DNA from: Amphirosellinia nigrospora
Taxonomy: Eukaryota; Ascomycota; Sordariomycetes; Xylariales; Xylariaceae
DNA length: 64,000 bases
Reading direction: 5' to 3'
Assembly (NCBI GenBank): GCA_004123355.1
Contig: SCHM01000001.1
Span: 7,822,193 to 7,886,192 of the forward strand
Under the pieces are notes generated by a model. It worked only from the letters and a program-made list of their open reading frames with translations, made no database searches and was not told where the DNA came from. Numbering within the stretch: position 1 is the stretch's first letter; the number at the start of each line of letters is the position of its first letter. The position numbers and the translations under genes were made by a program. Shown in pieces: positions 1-15,912 of this stretch.

Positions 1-3000
1 TTTATACGATTTTTGTTTAAAATTATAGCTAAATTATTATTTTATACTAAAATAGTTTATATAACGGTTATATTAATTATTAAAATATTTTATTTAATTA
101 ATATTATATAATATTAAGTTTTTAAAGCAACGTTTATAGCGTTTATATATAACGATCGTATAATATTTATTATTTTTACTATATATATTTAAGTTTAAAA
201 GAAAAAAAAAAAAAAAAAAAATTATACGTATTATTTTCGGGGTATAAATTTTAATTATTATTTTTGCTATAATTTTCTAACTTTTTTACTATTTATATAT
301 AATATTTGTTTTTTTAAATATTTATATATATATTATTTTTATATATATTTAGCCGCTATTTATTATATAAATATATTTTTTATAATTTTTTATAAATATT
401 TTAATTTATATAAATAGCTTGTTATAAAAACTAAAGTTTTTAATACTTAGTTTAATATATGTTTAATAAATATATTAGCTAAATTATTTTTTATTATTAT
501 TTATTATATTTTAAAAATTTTTTTTTTTATATAATTTTTAAAAAAATATAATATTTATTATTAATTTTTTTTTTAAATTATTTTTAATTTAACTAAATAA
601 TTATATAATAATTTAAAATCTAAATATAAAATAATTAATATTAAAAATAAATTAAATACTTTTATAACTTTTTAAAATATTATATAAAAAAAAAATATTA
701 TTAAACTATTAACTATATTATATAATTTATAGCTAAAATATTTCGTATAATTTTTTTATATTTATTTAAATTTTAATATATAATATTATTTTCGATTTTA
801 AAATTTAAATTTATTATTTTTTATATAAGCTTTAATTATAAATATAATAATAAATTTAAATTATAAAGTTATATTTATATTATTATAAATAATTTATTTA
901 TAAAATAAAAAGCTTTATATAATAAAAATTAAAAAATAAATATAAACTTTTTCGATAGGTTATTTTTTTTATTATTTAATTTATTTATTTAATATTTAAT
1001 TATATAATTATAGCTTAATAATTAAGCTATAATAATAAATCGTATATAGTTTTAAATTATATATTTATAATATATATTTTTTTAATTTATTAAAAAATAT
1101 AAGCTTAAGTAAATTTTTTTATATAAAAGTTAATTTTAGCTAAATTTTTAGCTTAATTTTTTAAATTATTATAATATTTTATTTATATAAAAAAATTTTT
1201 TTATTATTAAACTTAAATAAATATTTAAAAAATAAAGTTTTTTTAACTTTATATAAAGTTTATTTATTTAAATTTTTTTTTTTCGCGTAACGAAAAATTT
1301 AATATAATAAAACTTAACGTATTATTTATTTATATTTTAATTATTTTAAAAATATTTAAATTATTATATATAATTAATAAATATAAATTATATATAAATA
1401 TTTATATTTTAAGTTTTTTTAATAATATTAATAATATATTTTAAACTAATATAGTTTAAATTTAGCTAAACTATATAAAAATTATATAATATATAAATAG
1501 TTTTTAAAAAAATTTTTTTTTAGTTTTAAAAAAAATAAATAATATAATATTATATAATTTATTTTTTAATTAAATATAAACTTAAATATATTTTAAGCTT
1601 ATATAAAACTTTAAAATTTTATATAAAAATAAAACTAAATATTAAATTAACTATTAATTTATTTATTAAATCGTTAATAATTAAATTAAAATAATTTTTT
1701 TTTAATATTTTATATTTTTATATAATAAATTTAAACTTTTATATAGTTTTATATAGTTTTTTTTTTAATTTTATATATAAATAAAACTTAAAATATATTT
1801 TTTTTAAAATATTTAAATTATATAATAAATTTAAAAACGTTTATATAATAAGTTTATTAATTTTTATTATTTAATTTTTTAAATAGTTTATTAAAAATTA
1901 TAATAATTTTATTTATATATAGTTTAATTATTAATTTAAAAGTTTATTTTTTTTTATTAAAAACTATAATATTTAATATATATATAATAAATATTTTAAA
2001 TATTATATATAATAAAGCTAAGTTTTTTTTTTTAGTTAATTATATTTTTTTTTAATATTATTAATTATATAAATTATATATTATTTTAGTTTAAATTATT
2101 TGCTTAAATATTTTATATAATAATATAGTTTAATTTATATATATTAAAAATATATTAGTTTATTAATCGAAGCTATAATTATATTTAATTTTTCGATTAT
2201 TTTAATTTTATATAGTTTTTTTTATTTTATTTTTTTTTTATATTAAAATTTTATTTTAAAAAAAAAATATAAATATATATATAAAATAATTTATTTTATT
2301 CGTTAATTATATAACTAATTTTAATTTTTATATAGTTTTTATATAATATTTTTATTATTTTTAAATAGCTATTATTTTTTATTAATAAAAAAAAAAATAA
2401 AAAAAACTTTTTATTATATATAAAAAAACTTTAAAAATAAAAAAATTAATATAAAACTATTAAGTTTAATAATATTATTTAATATTTTTATTATTTATAA
2501 AATTAATTTATTATTTATATATATATCGATTTTTCCTAAAAATATTATATATATTTAAATAGTTATATATTTATTTTATTTTATTATTATTTAATATATT
2601 TTAATAAATATTTTATAGTATTATATATTAATTATTTTTATATATTTTTTAAATTTATCCGATAAAAAGTTTATTTTAAAATTATATATAATATTATTAA
2701 AAAGTTTTAATAAATATTAATTTAATATTTATATAATATTTTTTATATATTTTAATAAATATTAATTTTAAAAAAATTACCGCTTAAAATAATATAGCGG
2801 CGTTAATAATATATATATACGTTTTAATTATTTATTTATATAATATTTATAATTATTTTATAATTAAATTTATAATTATTTTTAATTATAAATTTAAATT
2901 ATTATAAAGCTTTATTATATATTTAGTAATAATAATAAAATTCTAGATTTTTTTAAAATAAATTATTTAATTTTATATTTTATATAAAAAACATTTTATA

Positions 3001-5940
3001 ATTTTTTATATAAAAATATTTAAATCGTTTATATAAATATATATTTAATTTTTATAAAATAGCTAGTTATTTCGTATAAACTAATATTAAAAAATAAATA
3101 GCTTTATTTATATATAATAAAAATATTATTTTATTTTTTATATAATAAATTTTTATATTATTAAAATATATTTTTAAATAGTTTATATTTTTTAAAAAAA
3201 AAAAATAAAATAAAAATATTTAAAATATAAAATATTATATAATTAATTTAATTATTAATTTTTATTATATTAACTAAAATTATTATATAGTTTTTATTAA
3301 AGTTTATTTTAGCTATTTTAAAAGTTTAAATAATTTAGCTTTTAAGTTTTTTTATATATAAGCTTTTATTTATAGTTTTTTTATAATAAAAAATTTTAAA
3401 GCTTTTATATTTTAAATAATATTTTAATATTTTATAATATTAATTATTAAATATAAACAAATTAAATAATTAGTTTATAATTATTAACTAAATATTTTTT
3501 TATTATAATATATAAATATATTATTTATAATATATATATAATTTTTATTTTATATATTTAAATTTTTTTTTTTTTTTATTATATATATTAAATAGTTTTA
3601 TATTTAATTAAATAAATTAAAAATTTTTAAAAGTTAATTTATTTTCGAATATTATTTTATACGTATTAAAATTATTAATTTTTCGCGCAAGATTTTTTTA
3701 AAAATAAATTAATTAATTAATATTTTTTTTTTAATAAATAAAATACTTTTATTTATATATAAGTTTTTTAAAAAAATATTTATATAATTTTAATTAATAT
3801 ATTATTTTTAAAAATTTTTAAAATATTATATAATATTTTATATCGTATAAAATAATAATTAATTTAGTTATACTATTAATCTATATAATATAAATTTTTA
3901 TTTTTATATAAAATTAAATTATTAGGTTTTTTTAACTTAAAAATATAAACAAAAATCTAAAAAAAAATTTTATATATAAGTTTTTAAAAAATAAATATTA
4001 TTTTAAATTCTAGAATATTTTTATATATATATAATAATATTTAAATAAATTTTTTTAAATATTTTATTTTAAATGTTTTTTAAACTTTAAATAGCTTATT
4101 AATTATAATTTTTAATATTTTATTAAAAATAGGTTTTTTTTTATTTATATATTTATATAAAAATAATATTAGTTTAATTGGTTTAATATTAGTTATAATT
4201 ATAATTATATAAATATATTATAATATTATATTTTTTTTTTATATATTAAAGCTAATATAATATATATAATAATTTTTAATAATTAGTTAATATTATAAAA
4301 ATATAATATAAAACTAATTTTTTATAATTTCGAATTTATAATAATAATCGACGAACTATTATATTTTATTATAAAATAAATTATATAGCTTTTTAAAATA
4401 ATTTTTTTTTTTTACTAAATTTTTAAAAAAATTTAATATTTTATAAATAAAATAGCTTTATTTTAAATATTATATATAAAAAAAATCTAAATTTTAAATA
4501 AAAATATTTTATTTAATATTATATTAATAAATAAATTATTTTAAAGTTTAAAAAAAATTTTAAAAAACTAAATATTTATTATATATTAAAAATATAATAA
4601 TTTTTTGCTTATATAAAAATAAATTATTAATTAAAATAAATAATAAATAACGTTTAATAATTATAAAAAGTTTTTAAAATTTTATTTTTAATATTTTATT
4701 TTTATAATATTTATTATTTAAAATTAAAAGTTAGCTTTTAGTTATATATAAAGTTATTTTATAGCTATTTTTTTATTTATTTTTTATTTTTTTTTTATTT
4801 ATTTTTTATTTAAAAAAAAAAATCGTAAAATTATTTTATTGTATAAAAAAACTTTATTAATTTTAAAATTATTAATTAATATAAAAATATAAATTATTTA
4901 AAATAGTTATATAAAAATTTAAAATCTATACGTTAAAATATATTTATTTTTTATAATTTATATAATATAGTTTTTTTTAATTATTTATAAGTTTTAATTT
5001 AAAACGTTTTTTATATAAAAACGTTATAAATTTTTTTAATAATTTAATATCGATTTTATTAAATATTTTAAGTTTTATTATTTTAAAGTTTTTATTAATA
5101 TTTTTAAAAATTTTTTACGTTATATAAAATATAATTATATTTTATATATAAATATACTATTTATATTAATTTATTTATAATAATTATTTTAAAGTTTATA
5201 AAATATTTTTATATATAGAAATTAATAGTTTTTTATAAAACTTAAAATATACTAGTTTTTTAAGCGATTTTTTCGGCTATATTATTATATAAAATATTAA
5301 TTAAAAAATAAAAAATTATTTTAGCTATTTTTTAAAAATATAATATTTTATATATTTATTTATATTAACTATTATATAATTAATTATTATTTTTTATTAT
5401 TTTAAAAATTATAAATAAAAAAATTATTAAATTATATTATAAATTTTTAATAATTTATATAATAATTAAAAAATAATATAATTATACGTTATTAATTAAA
5501 CTTTTATATAAAAATAATATTAAAATATATTAAAATAATTAATTTTTTTTTATTATATAATATTAAAAAAACTAAAATAATATAAAAAATAGCTTATATA
5601 ACTAAATTTAAATTTTATTTTATTTTTATTAATTATATTTTTTAGCTAAAAATATTAATTAGTATTAAATAACTAAAAAATAAATATATATAATAATAAA
5701 TAAAATAAATATTAATATATATTAATTTATTTTTTTTAATTATTTATACAAAAACTAGGCTTTCGTACAGAAAATTTTTTATACGAAAAAAATTCTACTA
5801 TAGCATACTATATAACTAAATCGGGCAATATACTAGCTTAACTTTATCGTATAAACAATTAATATTATAATTAATAATTAACTATTATACGTAGTTAATT
5901 ATATATTAACTCTATATATAAATAATACTAATTATAAATA
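1..5940 (+). repeat. Left arm of large inverted repeat (degraded element, family unknown)
   Basis: This stretch is the reverse complement, with many point differences and small indels, of 9,062-14,917. Anchors seen by eye: the C/G-bearing word at 237-248 pairs with 14,669-14,680; the site near 2,525 pairs with one near 12,430; 5,736-5,749 pairs with 9,251-9,264. The sum of paired positions drifts only from 14,917 to about 15,000, so the arms are colinear. The left arm runs off the window edge, so the unit is at least 5.9 kb. It is a fossil copy of a mobile element; no coding capacity is left to assign a family. Confidence 0.85.
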
Positions 5941-8900
5941 ACTATTTTAATTTAGTTTTAAATTATTTATTAACGTTATATTTTTTTAGCTAATATTATT
6001 TAAAATATTATATAAACTATATATAAAATATTTATAAAATATATAAAATTATAAGTTTTTAATAAGTTTATATTATATAGCTATATATTATTTAAATAAT
6101 TTTAACTATAAAAAAGCTAGGAAACTTATACTTAAAATATTTTAAAAGCTTTTTCGATAATTTTTTTTTAGCTTTTTTTTTTCCGTTTAAAAGCTTATTA
6201 TATAAGTAAAAATAATTTAAAATTAATTTTTTCGTTTTTAGTCCAAAATTAATAATAAGTTTTTTTATATTATAATTATTGTTTTTATTATTATATATAT
6301 TATTATAATTAATAGCTAATATTTTTTATAATTTATTTTTTAAACTTTTAGATTTTTTAAATATTTCGGTAATTTTTTTTACTAATAAAAATATTTAAAT
6401 TATTTTATTATATTTATTTTTTAAGCTAAATAGCTAATTTAATCTATTATATACTTTAAAATAGTTAAAAAAATTTTAATAAATTTTATAAAAAAGCATA
6501 CTATATATTTTTTAAAAACTTTTTTATATAATTTAATATATTATATAAGTATATAATATTTTATTTTTTTTATAAAATTTTATTTATTTTTATATTTTTT
6601 ACTTTAGTTATAAAAACTTTTAAAAATTTTAAGCTTAAATATTTATTTTAAATATTATAGCTGCTTAAAATTTTATTTTAGTTTTAATAAATCTTTTAAT
6701 AATTATTATAAACGTTTTTAGATATTTTTATAAATAGTTTATATAAAATTAATCTATATATATTTATAAAATATTTTAAAAATAAAAAAAATTAATTATA
6801 AACGTTTTAATTAAATAAAATTTAATAAAATTATATTAAATAAAACTAAATTATATTTTTAAACTAACTAAATAATTAAGTTATTTTTTTTTAGTTTATA
6901 TTTAAACGTATAATTAAATTCTAAATATTATATTTTAGCTTTTATAAGCGCGTTTTAAAAATAATATTTATATAAACTTTTTTATAAATATTATATTATT
7001 TAAAATTAAATCTGTTTTTTATTTTTATTTTTAATTAAAAAATTCGTTTAATAATCTTTATTTTTTTTTAAAAATAAAAAACTAAACGTTTTTATATTAT
7101 TATTTCGTTATTTTTTGCTTTAATAATAATTTTAGCTTAAATAAATTGTTATTATTAAATATAAATCGTTTTATAATTATTAATAAATATTATTAATAAA
7201 ACATATAATATTTATAAATATATTAAAAAAATACCTAGGGCTTAATTAAATATAATAAATTAATAATAACATATTATATTATTTAGCTATTTATTTTACT
7301 TTAATTAAATTATTTTGTTTTATTAGGACGTTTTAATTATTTTAATAATTTATTTATATATATTGTTAAATTAAATATATATTTATTGTTTTTTAATACT
7401 TTTAACCCGATTTAATAAAAAAATCTTAAATAATTAACGATTAGTTTATTAGTTATAAATATATTATAAAATTTATAGCTATTTAATAACTATAAATATA
7501 TTTTATTTATTAGTTTTTTATAAATATATAATATTTTTTATATATTTAGCTTAATAAAAGCAATTATTATTTTAATTATATTATTTATATTTTGTTTTTA
7601 AAAATAATAGCATAAACATTAGCTTTTTTTAGCTTTAAATATATTATTATATAAATAATAAAAATCTTATTTTAGTTTTTAAATAATATAATCGAAGTTT
7701 TAAACGTTTTAGCTTTAATAACTTAATATATTAATTAGTTATTTATAAAATTATTAATTAATTATATTATAAAAATTTTTTAATAAAAAATACGTTAAAT
7801 ATATTAAAATTTTTATTATTTGCTTATTAATATATAATTTTTAATCTTTAATTTATTTATAGTATTAATACTACTATTTATAGCTTTTTTAATATTACTT
7901 TATAATTTTATAAAAATTAATATATATAATTAATTTAATAAAATAAAATTGTTCGTAGTATATAATTAAGTTTAAAATATTAAATATTTTTTTACGTTAA
8001 TTTTTATCGATATTTCGAAATAAAAAAATAATATTTATTAATTTAGTTAAATATTATATTATATTTATTATTATAATAATAAATATTAAAGCGTACTTAA
8101 AATTTTATTATTTAATTAATAAATTATTTTAATTTTTATTTTATAAGTTTAGTTAGCTTATAATAAATAGTTTTTTCGGTTAGTTTATATTGCTTGCTAG
8201 CTTATTTTATTTAATTAAATTTATAAATAAATTTAATAAACGTTTTGTTTTAAGTTTATAATTTTTTTTCTATAAAAAGTTTTAGTTTATTTTAAAATAA
8301 AGTTTATTTTAAAAGCGTTAAAATTTATTACGTTTTAAAATTTTATATTTTTACGTATATTTAAAGCTTAATAATTATATTAGCTAGTTTTATTAAAGAT
8401 TATATTTTTTAGAATAGTTAATAAGCTTTTTAATATAATAAATAGCTTATTAGTAAATTAATATATATATACGTATAAAATTAAAAAAAGCTTATAAATA
8501 AGCTTAAGTATTTAGTTTAATATTAATATATATATTTAACTAGTTAAGTTAAAAAATTTAAAAAAAATAAAATTACTATTAGTTTTAAAAAAATTATTAT
8601 ATTTTAAAATACGGTTTTATAATAAACCGGGCTATAATTATAATATTAGCGTACTTTTATAGCTTAATAAAAAAATTAAACTAATGCGTATATAAATAAA
8701 TACTAAAATAGTTTTAAAAGATCTAATAAATTAAGTTTAACTATAAAATTTAGTTTATAGTTTTATATTATATATATATACGTATATAAAATATAGTTAA
8801 CTTACTTAAGCTAATAAAGCTTATTAAACCTGTTTATAAGCTTAAGTATACCCGAGCTTACTAATACGTTCTATATGCTTTATTTTTATTTAAGCAAGCT

Positions 8901-9061
8901 AGCTAAGCTAGCGTATTCTGGTTTTATTTAAGTAAGCTAGCAAGGCTGGCGTGCTTAGGTTAAAGTAAGGCTACTTTATTACATAAAGGCTATAATAATA
9001 TTTTAAATATATAATAATATTTTTTATATTATATATATTTAAATATATTATATAAATATTA
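5941..9061. repeat. Spacer between inverted arms, AT-rich and less uniformly degraded
   Basis: About 3.1 kb separates the inner ends of the two arms. It shows the same AT-rich, RIP-like composition but keeps more C and G toward its right end (about 8,600-8,990). It has no obvious counterpart elsewhere in the window. It could be older inserted DNA or a different degraded element. No gene is visible. Confidence 0.6.
8885..8959. repeat. Two-copy 38-bp tandem repeat
   Basis: Two adjacent units begin TTTATTTAAG at 8,885 and 8,923. Both continue with a CAAGCTAGC- or TAAGCTAGC-type word and a GCG/GGCGTG segment and end in GG. They differ at several positions. This is one of the few G/C-containing islands of the AT-rich block. 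Confidence 0.7.
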
Positions 9062-12000
9062 TATATTAATTATAATATTATTTATATACGAAGTTAATAT
9101 ATAATATAACTATATATATAGCTAATTATTAATTATAATATTAGCTGTTTATATAATAAAATTAGGCTAATATGTTTGCCTAATTCGGTTATACGGTATA
9201 TATAGCAAAATTTTTTTATATAAAAATTTTTTATATAAAGCTTAGCTTTCGTATAAATAATTAAATAAAAATCGATATAATATATAATATTTATTTATTT
9301 ATTATTACGTTAATAATTATACTTTTTAGCTATTTAATACTAATTAATATTTTTAGCTAAAATATAAATTAATAAAAATAAAATAAAATTTAAACTTAAT
9401 TATATAAGCTACGTTTTATATTATATTTTAGTTTTTTTAATATTATATTAATAAAAAAAAATTAATTATTTTAATATTTTAATATTATATTTTTATAAAA
9501 GTTTAATTAATAGCGCGTAATTATATTATTTTTTAATTATTATTATATAAACTATATAAAAGTTCGTAATATAATTAATAATTTTTTTGTTATAATATTT
9601 TCGAATATAATAAAAATAATAATTAATTATATAGCTAATATAAATAAACGTATAAAATACTATATTTTTAAAAAATAGTTAAAATAATTTTTATTTTTTT
9701 AGCTAATATTTTATATAATATAACTAAAAAAATCGCTTAAAAAACTAATATATTTTAAGTTTTATATAAAAAACTATTAACTTTTATACGTATAAAAATA
9801 TTTTATAAAACTTTAAAATAATTATAAAAAATTAATATATAAATAATATATATATATAAAATATAATTATTTTATATAATTTAAAAAATTTTAAAAAATA
9901 TTAGCAAAAACTTTAAAGTAATAAAACCTAAAATTTAATAAATTAATATTTAAATTATTAAAAAATTTATAACGTTTTTATATAAAAAACGTTTTAAATT
10001 AAAACTTATAAAACGGTTAAAAAAAAACTATATTATATAATTTATAAAAAATAAATATATTTTAACGTATAAATTTTAAATCTTATATAACTATTTTAAA
10101 TAATATTTATATTTTTACGCTAAATTAATAACTTTAAATTAATAAAGTTTTTTATATAATAAAGTAATTTATAATTTTTTTTTTTAAATAAAAAAATAAA
10201 TAAAAAAAAAATAAAAAAATAAACAAAAAATAGCTATAAAATAACCTATATATAACTAAAAGCTAGTTTTTTAATTTTAAATAATAAAATATTATATAAA
10301 AATAAAATATTAAAAGCAAAGTTTTAAAAACTTTTATAATTATTAAACGTTATTTATTATTTTTTAATTAATAATTTATTTTTTTATAAATAAAAATATT
10401 ATATTTTAATATACGATAAAATATTTAGTTTTTTAAAATTTTTTTTAAACTTTAAAATAATTTATTTATATATAATATTAAATAAAAAACTTTTATTTAA
10501 AATCTAGATTTTTTTTACGTATAATATTTAAAACGGAGCTATTTTATTTATAAAATATTAAATTTTTTTAAAAACTTAGCAAAAAAAAAAAACTATTCTA
10601 AAAACTATACGATTTATTTTATAATAAAATAATAATTCGTTAATTATTATTAAAAGCTTAAAATTATAAAAATTAATTTATATTATATTTTTATAATTAT
10701 TAATTAATAAAATTATTATATATTTATATTAGTTTTAATTATAATAATAAAAAAAATATAATTATAAATTTATATTTTAATATAATTATAACTATAATTA
10801 ATATTAAATAATTAAACTATATTATTTTATATAAATATATAAATAAAAAAAAACTTATTTTTATATAAAATATTAAAATTTAATTAATAAACTATTTAAA
10901 GCTTAAAAATATTTAAAGTAAAATATTTAAAAAAATTTATTTAAATATAATTATTATACGCGTATATAAAATATTTTAAAATTTAAAATAATATTTATTT
11001 TTTAAAACTTATATATAAAATTTTTTTTAAACTTTTATTTATATTTTTAAGTTAAAAAAAACCTAATAATTTAATTATATAAAAAAAAAAAACTTTTATT
11101 ATATAAATTAATATATAATTAAATTAACTATTATTTATATAATATAAAAATATTATAATATTTTAAAAATTTTTAAAAATAATATATTAACTAAAATTAT
11201 ATAAAATTATTTTTTAAAAATTTACGTATAAATAAAAATGCTTTTTTGCTAAAAAAAAAAATATTAATTAATTAATTATATTTTTTAAAAAAGTTTTATA
11301 TAAAAAATTAATATTTTAATATATATAAATAATATTTAAAAATAAATTAATTTCTAAAGAATTTTTAATTTATTTAATTAATATAAAAACTATTTAAATA
11401 TATATAATAAAAAAAAAAAAAAATTCGGATATATAAAATAAAAACGTTATATAATATATTATAAATAATATATTTATATTATATAATAAAAAAAATATTT
11501 AATTAATAATTATAAACTAATTATTTAATTTATTTATATTTAATAATTAATATATAAAATATTAAAATATTATTTAAAATATAAAAATTTCGAAATTTTT
11601 TATTATAAAAAAACTATAAAAAAATTACGTATAAAAAAACTTAAAAGTAAAATTTTTAAACTTTTAAAATAACTAAAGTAAACTTTAATAAAATATATAA
11701 TATTTTAATTAATATAATAAAAATTAATAATTAAATTAACTATATAAATTTTATATTTTAAATATTTTTATTTATTTTTATTTTTTTTAAAAATATAAAC
11801 TATTTAAAATATATTTCGATAATATAAAAAATATTATCGTATAAAAAAAAAAATAATATTTTATTATATATAATAAGCTATTTATTTTTTAATATTAGCC
11901 CGTATAAAATAGCTAGCTATTTTATAAAAATTAAGCTACGTTATTTATATAAACAATTTAAATATTTTATATAAAAATTATATAAAATATTATATTATAA

Positions 12001-14917
12001 AATATAAATCGAACAATTTATTTTAAAAAAAATTTAAAAATTATTATTATTATTAAATTATAATAAAGCTTTATAACAATTTAAATTTATAATTAAAATA
12101 ATTATAAATTTAATTATAAAATAATTATAAATATTATATAAAATAATATTAAAATATTATATATTATTAACGTATATATTATTTAAATAAATTCTTTTAA
12201 AATTAATATTTATATAAAATATAAAAATATTATATAAATATTAAATTAATATTTAAAAACTTTTAATAATATTATATATAATTTTAAAATAAATTTTTTA
12301 TCGGATAAATTTAAAAATATATAAAAATAATAATAATAATAAAATATTTATTAAATATATTAAATAATAAACAAAATAAAATAAATATATAAGCTATTTA
12401 AACGTATATATATATTTTTAAAAAAAATCGATATATATATAAATAATAATTAATTTTATAAATAATAATAAAATATTAAATAATATTATTAAATTTAATA
12501 GTTTATATTAATTTTTTTATTTTAAAGTTTATTTTTTATAAAAAAAATCTTTTTATTTTTTTTATTATATAAAAAATAATAAATTTAAAAAATAATAAAA
12601 ATATTATATAAAAATATAAAATTAAAATTAATTACACGATTAACGAATAAATAAACTATTTTATATAATATATTTATATTTTTTTTTAAAATAAAATTTA
12701 ATATAAAAAAAAAAATAAATAAAAAAACTATATAAAATTAAAACAATCGAAAAATTAAATATAATTATAGCTTCGATTAATAAATAATATATTTTAATAT
12801 AATAAATTAAACTTATTATTAAAAAAATATTTAAATAAATAATTTAAACTAAAATTATATAATTTATATAGCTAATAATTATTAAAAAAAAAATTATAAA
12901 AAAAAAAAAATTTAGCTTTATTATTATATAACGTTTAAATATATTTATTATATAATATTTAAATATTATAGATTTTTTAATAAAAAAAAAAAATAAGTTT
13001 TTAAATTAAAATTAAGCTATATATAAATAAAATTATTATAACTTTTAATAAACTGTTTAAAAAATTAAATATAATAAAAATTAATAAACTTATTATATAA
13101 AACGTTTTTAAATTTATTATATATAATTTAAATATTTATAAAAAAATATATTTTTAAATTTTGCTTTATATAAAAAATTAAAAAAAAACTATAAAGCTAT
13201 ATAAAAATTTAAATTTATTATATAAAATATAATATCGAAAAAAATATTATTTTAATTTAATTATTAACGATTTAATAAATAAATTAATAGCTAATTTAAT
13301 ATTTAGTTTTATTTATATAAAATTTTAAAGTTTTATATAAGCTTAAAAATATTATTTAAATTTATATTTAATTAAAAATAAACTATTATATAATATTTAT
13401 ATTTATTTATTTTTAAAACTAAAAAAAATATTCTTTAAAAATTATTTTATATATTATATAATTTTATATAGTTTAACCGAATTTAAACTATATTAGTTTA
13501 AAATATATTATTATATATTAAAAAAACTTAAAATATAAATATTTATATATAATTTATATTTATTATATATAATTTTAAATATTTTTAAAATAATTAAAAT
13601 ATAAACGGATAATATATTAAGCTTTATTACGTTAAATTTTTTATCGCGCGAAAAAAAAAACTTAAATAAATAAAACTTCGTATAAAACTTAAAAAGATTT
13701 TATTTTTAAATATTTATTCGAATTTAATAACGGAAAAATTTTTTATACGAACAAAATATTAAATAATTTAAAAAAGCTAAACTAAAAATTTAACTAAAAT
13801 TAACTTTTATAAAAAAATTTGTTTAAACTTATATTTTTTAATAAGCTAAAAAAATATATTTAATAATATATTAATTTAAAGCTATATATAATTTTACTAT
13901 TATAAAAATTATTAAGTTATAATTATATAATATTAAATATTAAACAAACGGATTAAATAATAAAAAAATAATTTATCGAAAAGCTTATATTTTTTTTTTT
14001 AATTTTTATTATATAAAGCTTTTTATTTTTATAACAATTATTCATAAATAATATAAATATAACTTTATAGTTTAAATTTATTATTATATTTATAATTAAA
14101 CTTATACGAAAAATATAAAACTTAAACTTTAAAATCGAAAATAATATTATATATTAAATTCGAATAAATATAAAAAAGTTATATAAAATATTTTAGCTAA
14201 TAAATATATAATAATTAATAGTTTTAATAATATTATTATTTTATATAATATTTTAAAAAATTATAAATATTTAATTTATTTTAATATTTAATTTTATATT
14301 TAAATTTTAAATTATATATAATTGTTTAGTTAAACTAAAAAACTTAAAAAAAAATTAATAATAATATTATATTTTTTTAAAAGTTATATAAAAAAAAAAA
14401 TCTTTAAAATATAATAAATTAATAATAAAAACATTTAACTAATATATTTATTAAACGTACTAAATTAAATATTAAAAATTCTAGTTTTTATAAATAAGCT
14501 ATTTATATAAATTAAAACATTTATTAAAAAACTATAAAATACGCTTATATAATAAATAGCAATTAAATATATATAAAAGCAATATATTATATATAAATAT
14601 TTAAAAAAATAAATATTATATATAAATAATAAAAAAGTTAAAAAATTATAATAAAAATAATAATTAAAATTTATACCCCGAAAATAATACGTATAATTAA
14701 TCCTTTATTTTTTTTTTTTTCTTTTAAACTTAAACTATATATAATAAAAATAACAAATACTATATAATCGCTATATATAAGCGCTACAAGCGCTATTTTA
14801 AAAACTTAGCATTATATAATAATTAAATAATATTTTAATAATATATAATTACTATATAAACTATTTTAATATAAATAATAATTTAGCTATAATTTTAAAC
14901 GAAAATTATATAAAATA
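9062..14917 (-). repeat. Right arm of large inverted repeat (degraded element, family unknown)
   Basis: Inverted counterpart of 1-5,940. Its inner end (9,062-9,290) carries a recognisable terminal segment shared with the left arm (about 5,710-5,940) and with a third isolated copy at 15,913-16,205. The first window bases pair with about 14,900-14,917; whether the right arm continues past 14,917 cannot be told, because its partner would lie outside the window. Both arms are uniformly AT-converted, as expected if the two copies triggered RIP on each other. Confidence 0.85.
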
Positions 14918-15912
14918 TTTTCTTAATATATAAATTTCGTTTATATATCGGCGAAAATAATAATTAATAATACTTAAAAATAATATTATATAAAAAGCAA
15001 AATAATTATATTTTTTTATTTATTATAATAAAACAAATTAGCTAAAATATATACTAAAAATTATTCGTATAAAATAAATAAATAAAAATATACGTACGTT
15101 TATATATAACGCTATATAAAAGCTTTATAAATTTAATTTTAATAAAAAAACTATAAACTTTAATAGTATTATTATTTTTAAGCGTATAAAGTTTTAAAAC
15201 TATATAATACCGCTAAAAAAAAAGCATAAAGCGCAGGCAAAAAACCCAATAAAATTAGCAAATCTTGCAGCAGCTATTATTAATAATAATAGTAATTTTA
15301 CCTTAATTGCTTATTAATATAATATTTAAAAAACTTAGAAACTTTATATACGATAATAATAATAGCAATAAGCAATAATACTACTGCTATACTACTAGTA
15401 TTACTAGTACTATATTAATATTACTATTAAATTACGCTTATTATATAATTATTAAACTTAATATTATATAAGTTTATAAAATTAATTAAAACATACGTAT
15501 AAAATATATTATATATATAATATATATAATTATATAAATATAAGTATACGCGCGTAAAAAAACAAAAAAAAAAAAAAACAAAAACAATATAAAATAATTT
15601 AATTTATATAATAGTAGCAAACATAAAAATAACGTATTATTTAATCCTTTAAAATATTTAAATAAATTAAACAAAAAATTACGTATATATAATATAAAAT
15701 TAGCTTTTTTATTTATATTTATTAACCCTTTTTTTTACGTATAATTATATAAGCACTAAGCACTTTAAAAAAAAACAGCATTTAATATATTATCGGGCGC
15801 TTTTTATCTATATATTTATTATCCGATATATTTAATATTTTTTTACGTTTAAATTTTCTATATTAAAAAAAATAATCGTATAAAAATACGCTATAATTAA
15901 AAAAAAAAACTA

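Noticed and set aside
1-200. Telomere or subtelomeric repeat at the window edge
   Set aside because: No TTAGGG/CCCTAA array is present; the first bases belong to the inverted-repeat arm.
15486-15674. 62-codon open frame in the AT-rich block
   Set aside because: It encodes only F/Y/I/L-rich low-complexity sequence from A/T runs; there is no motif and the context is degraded repeat.
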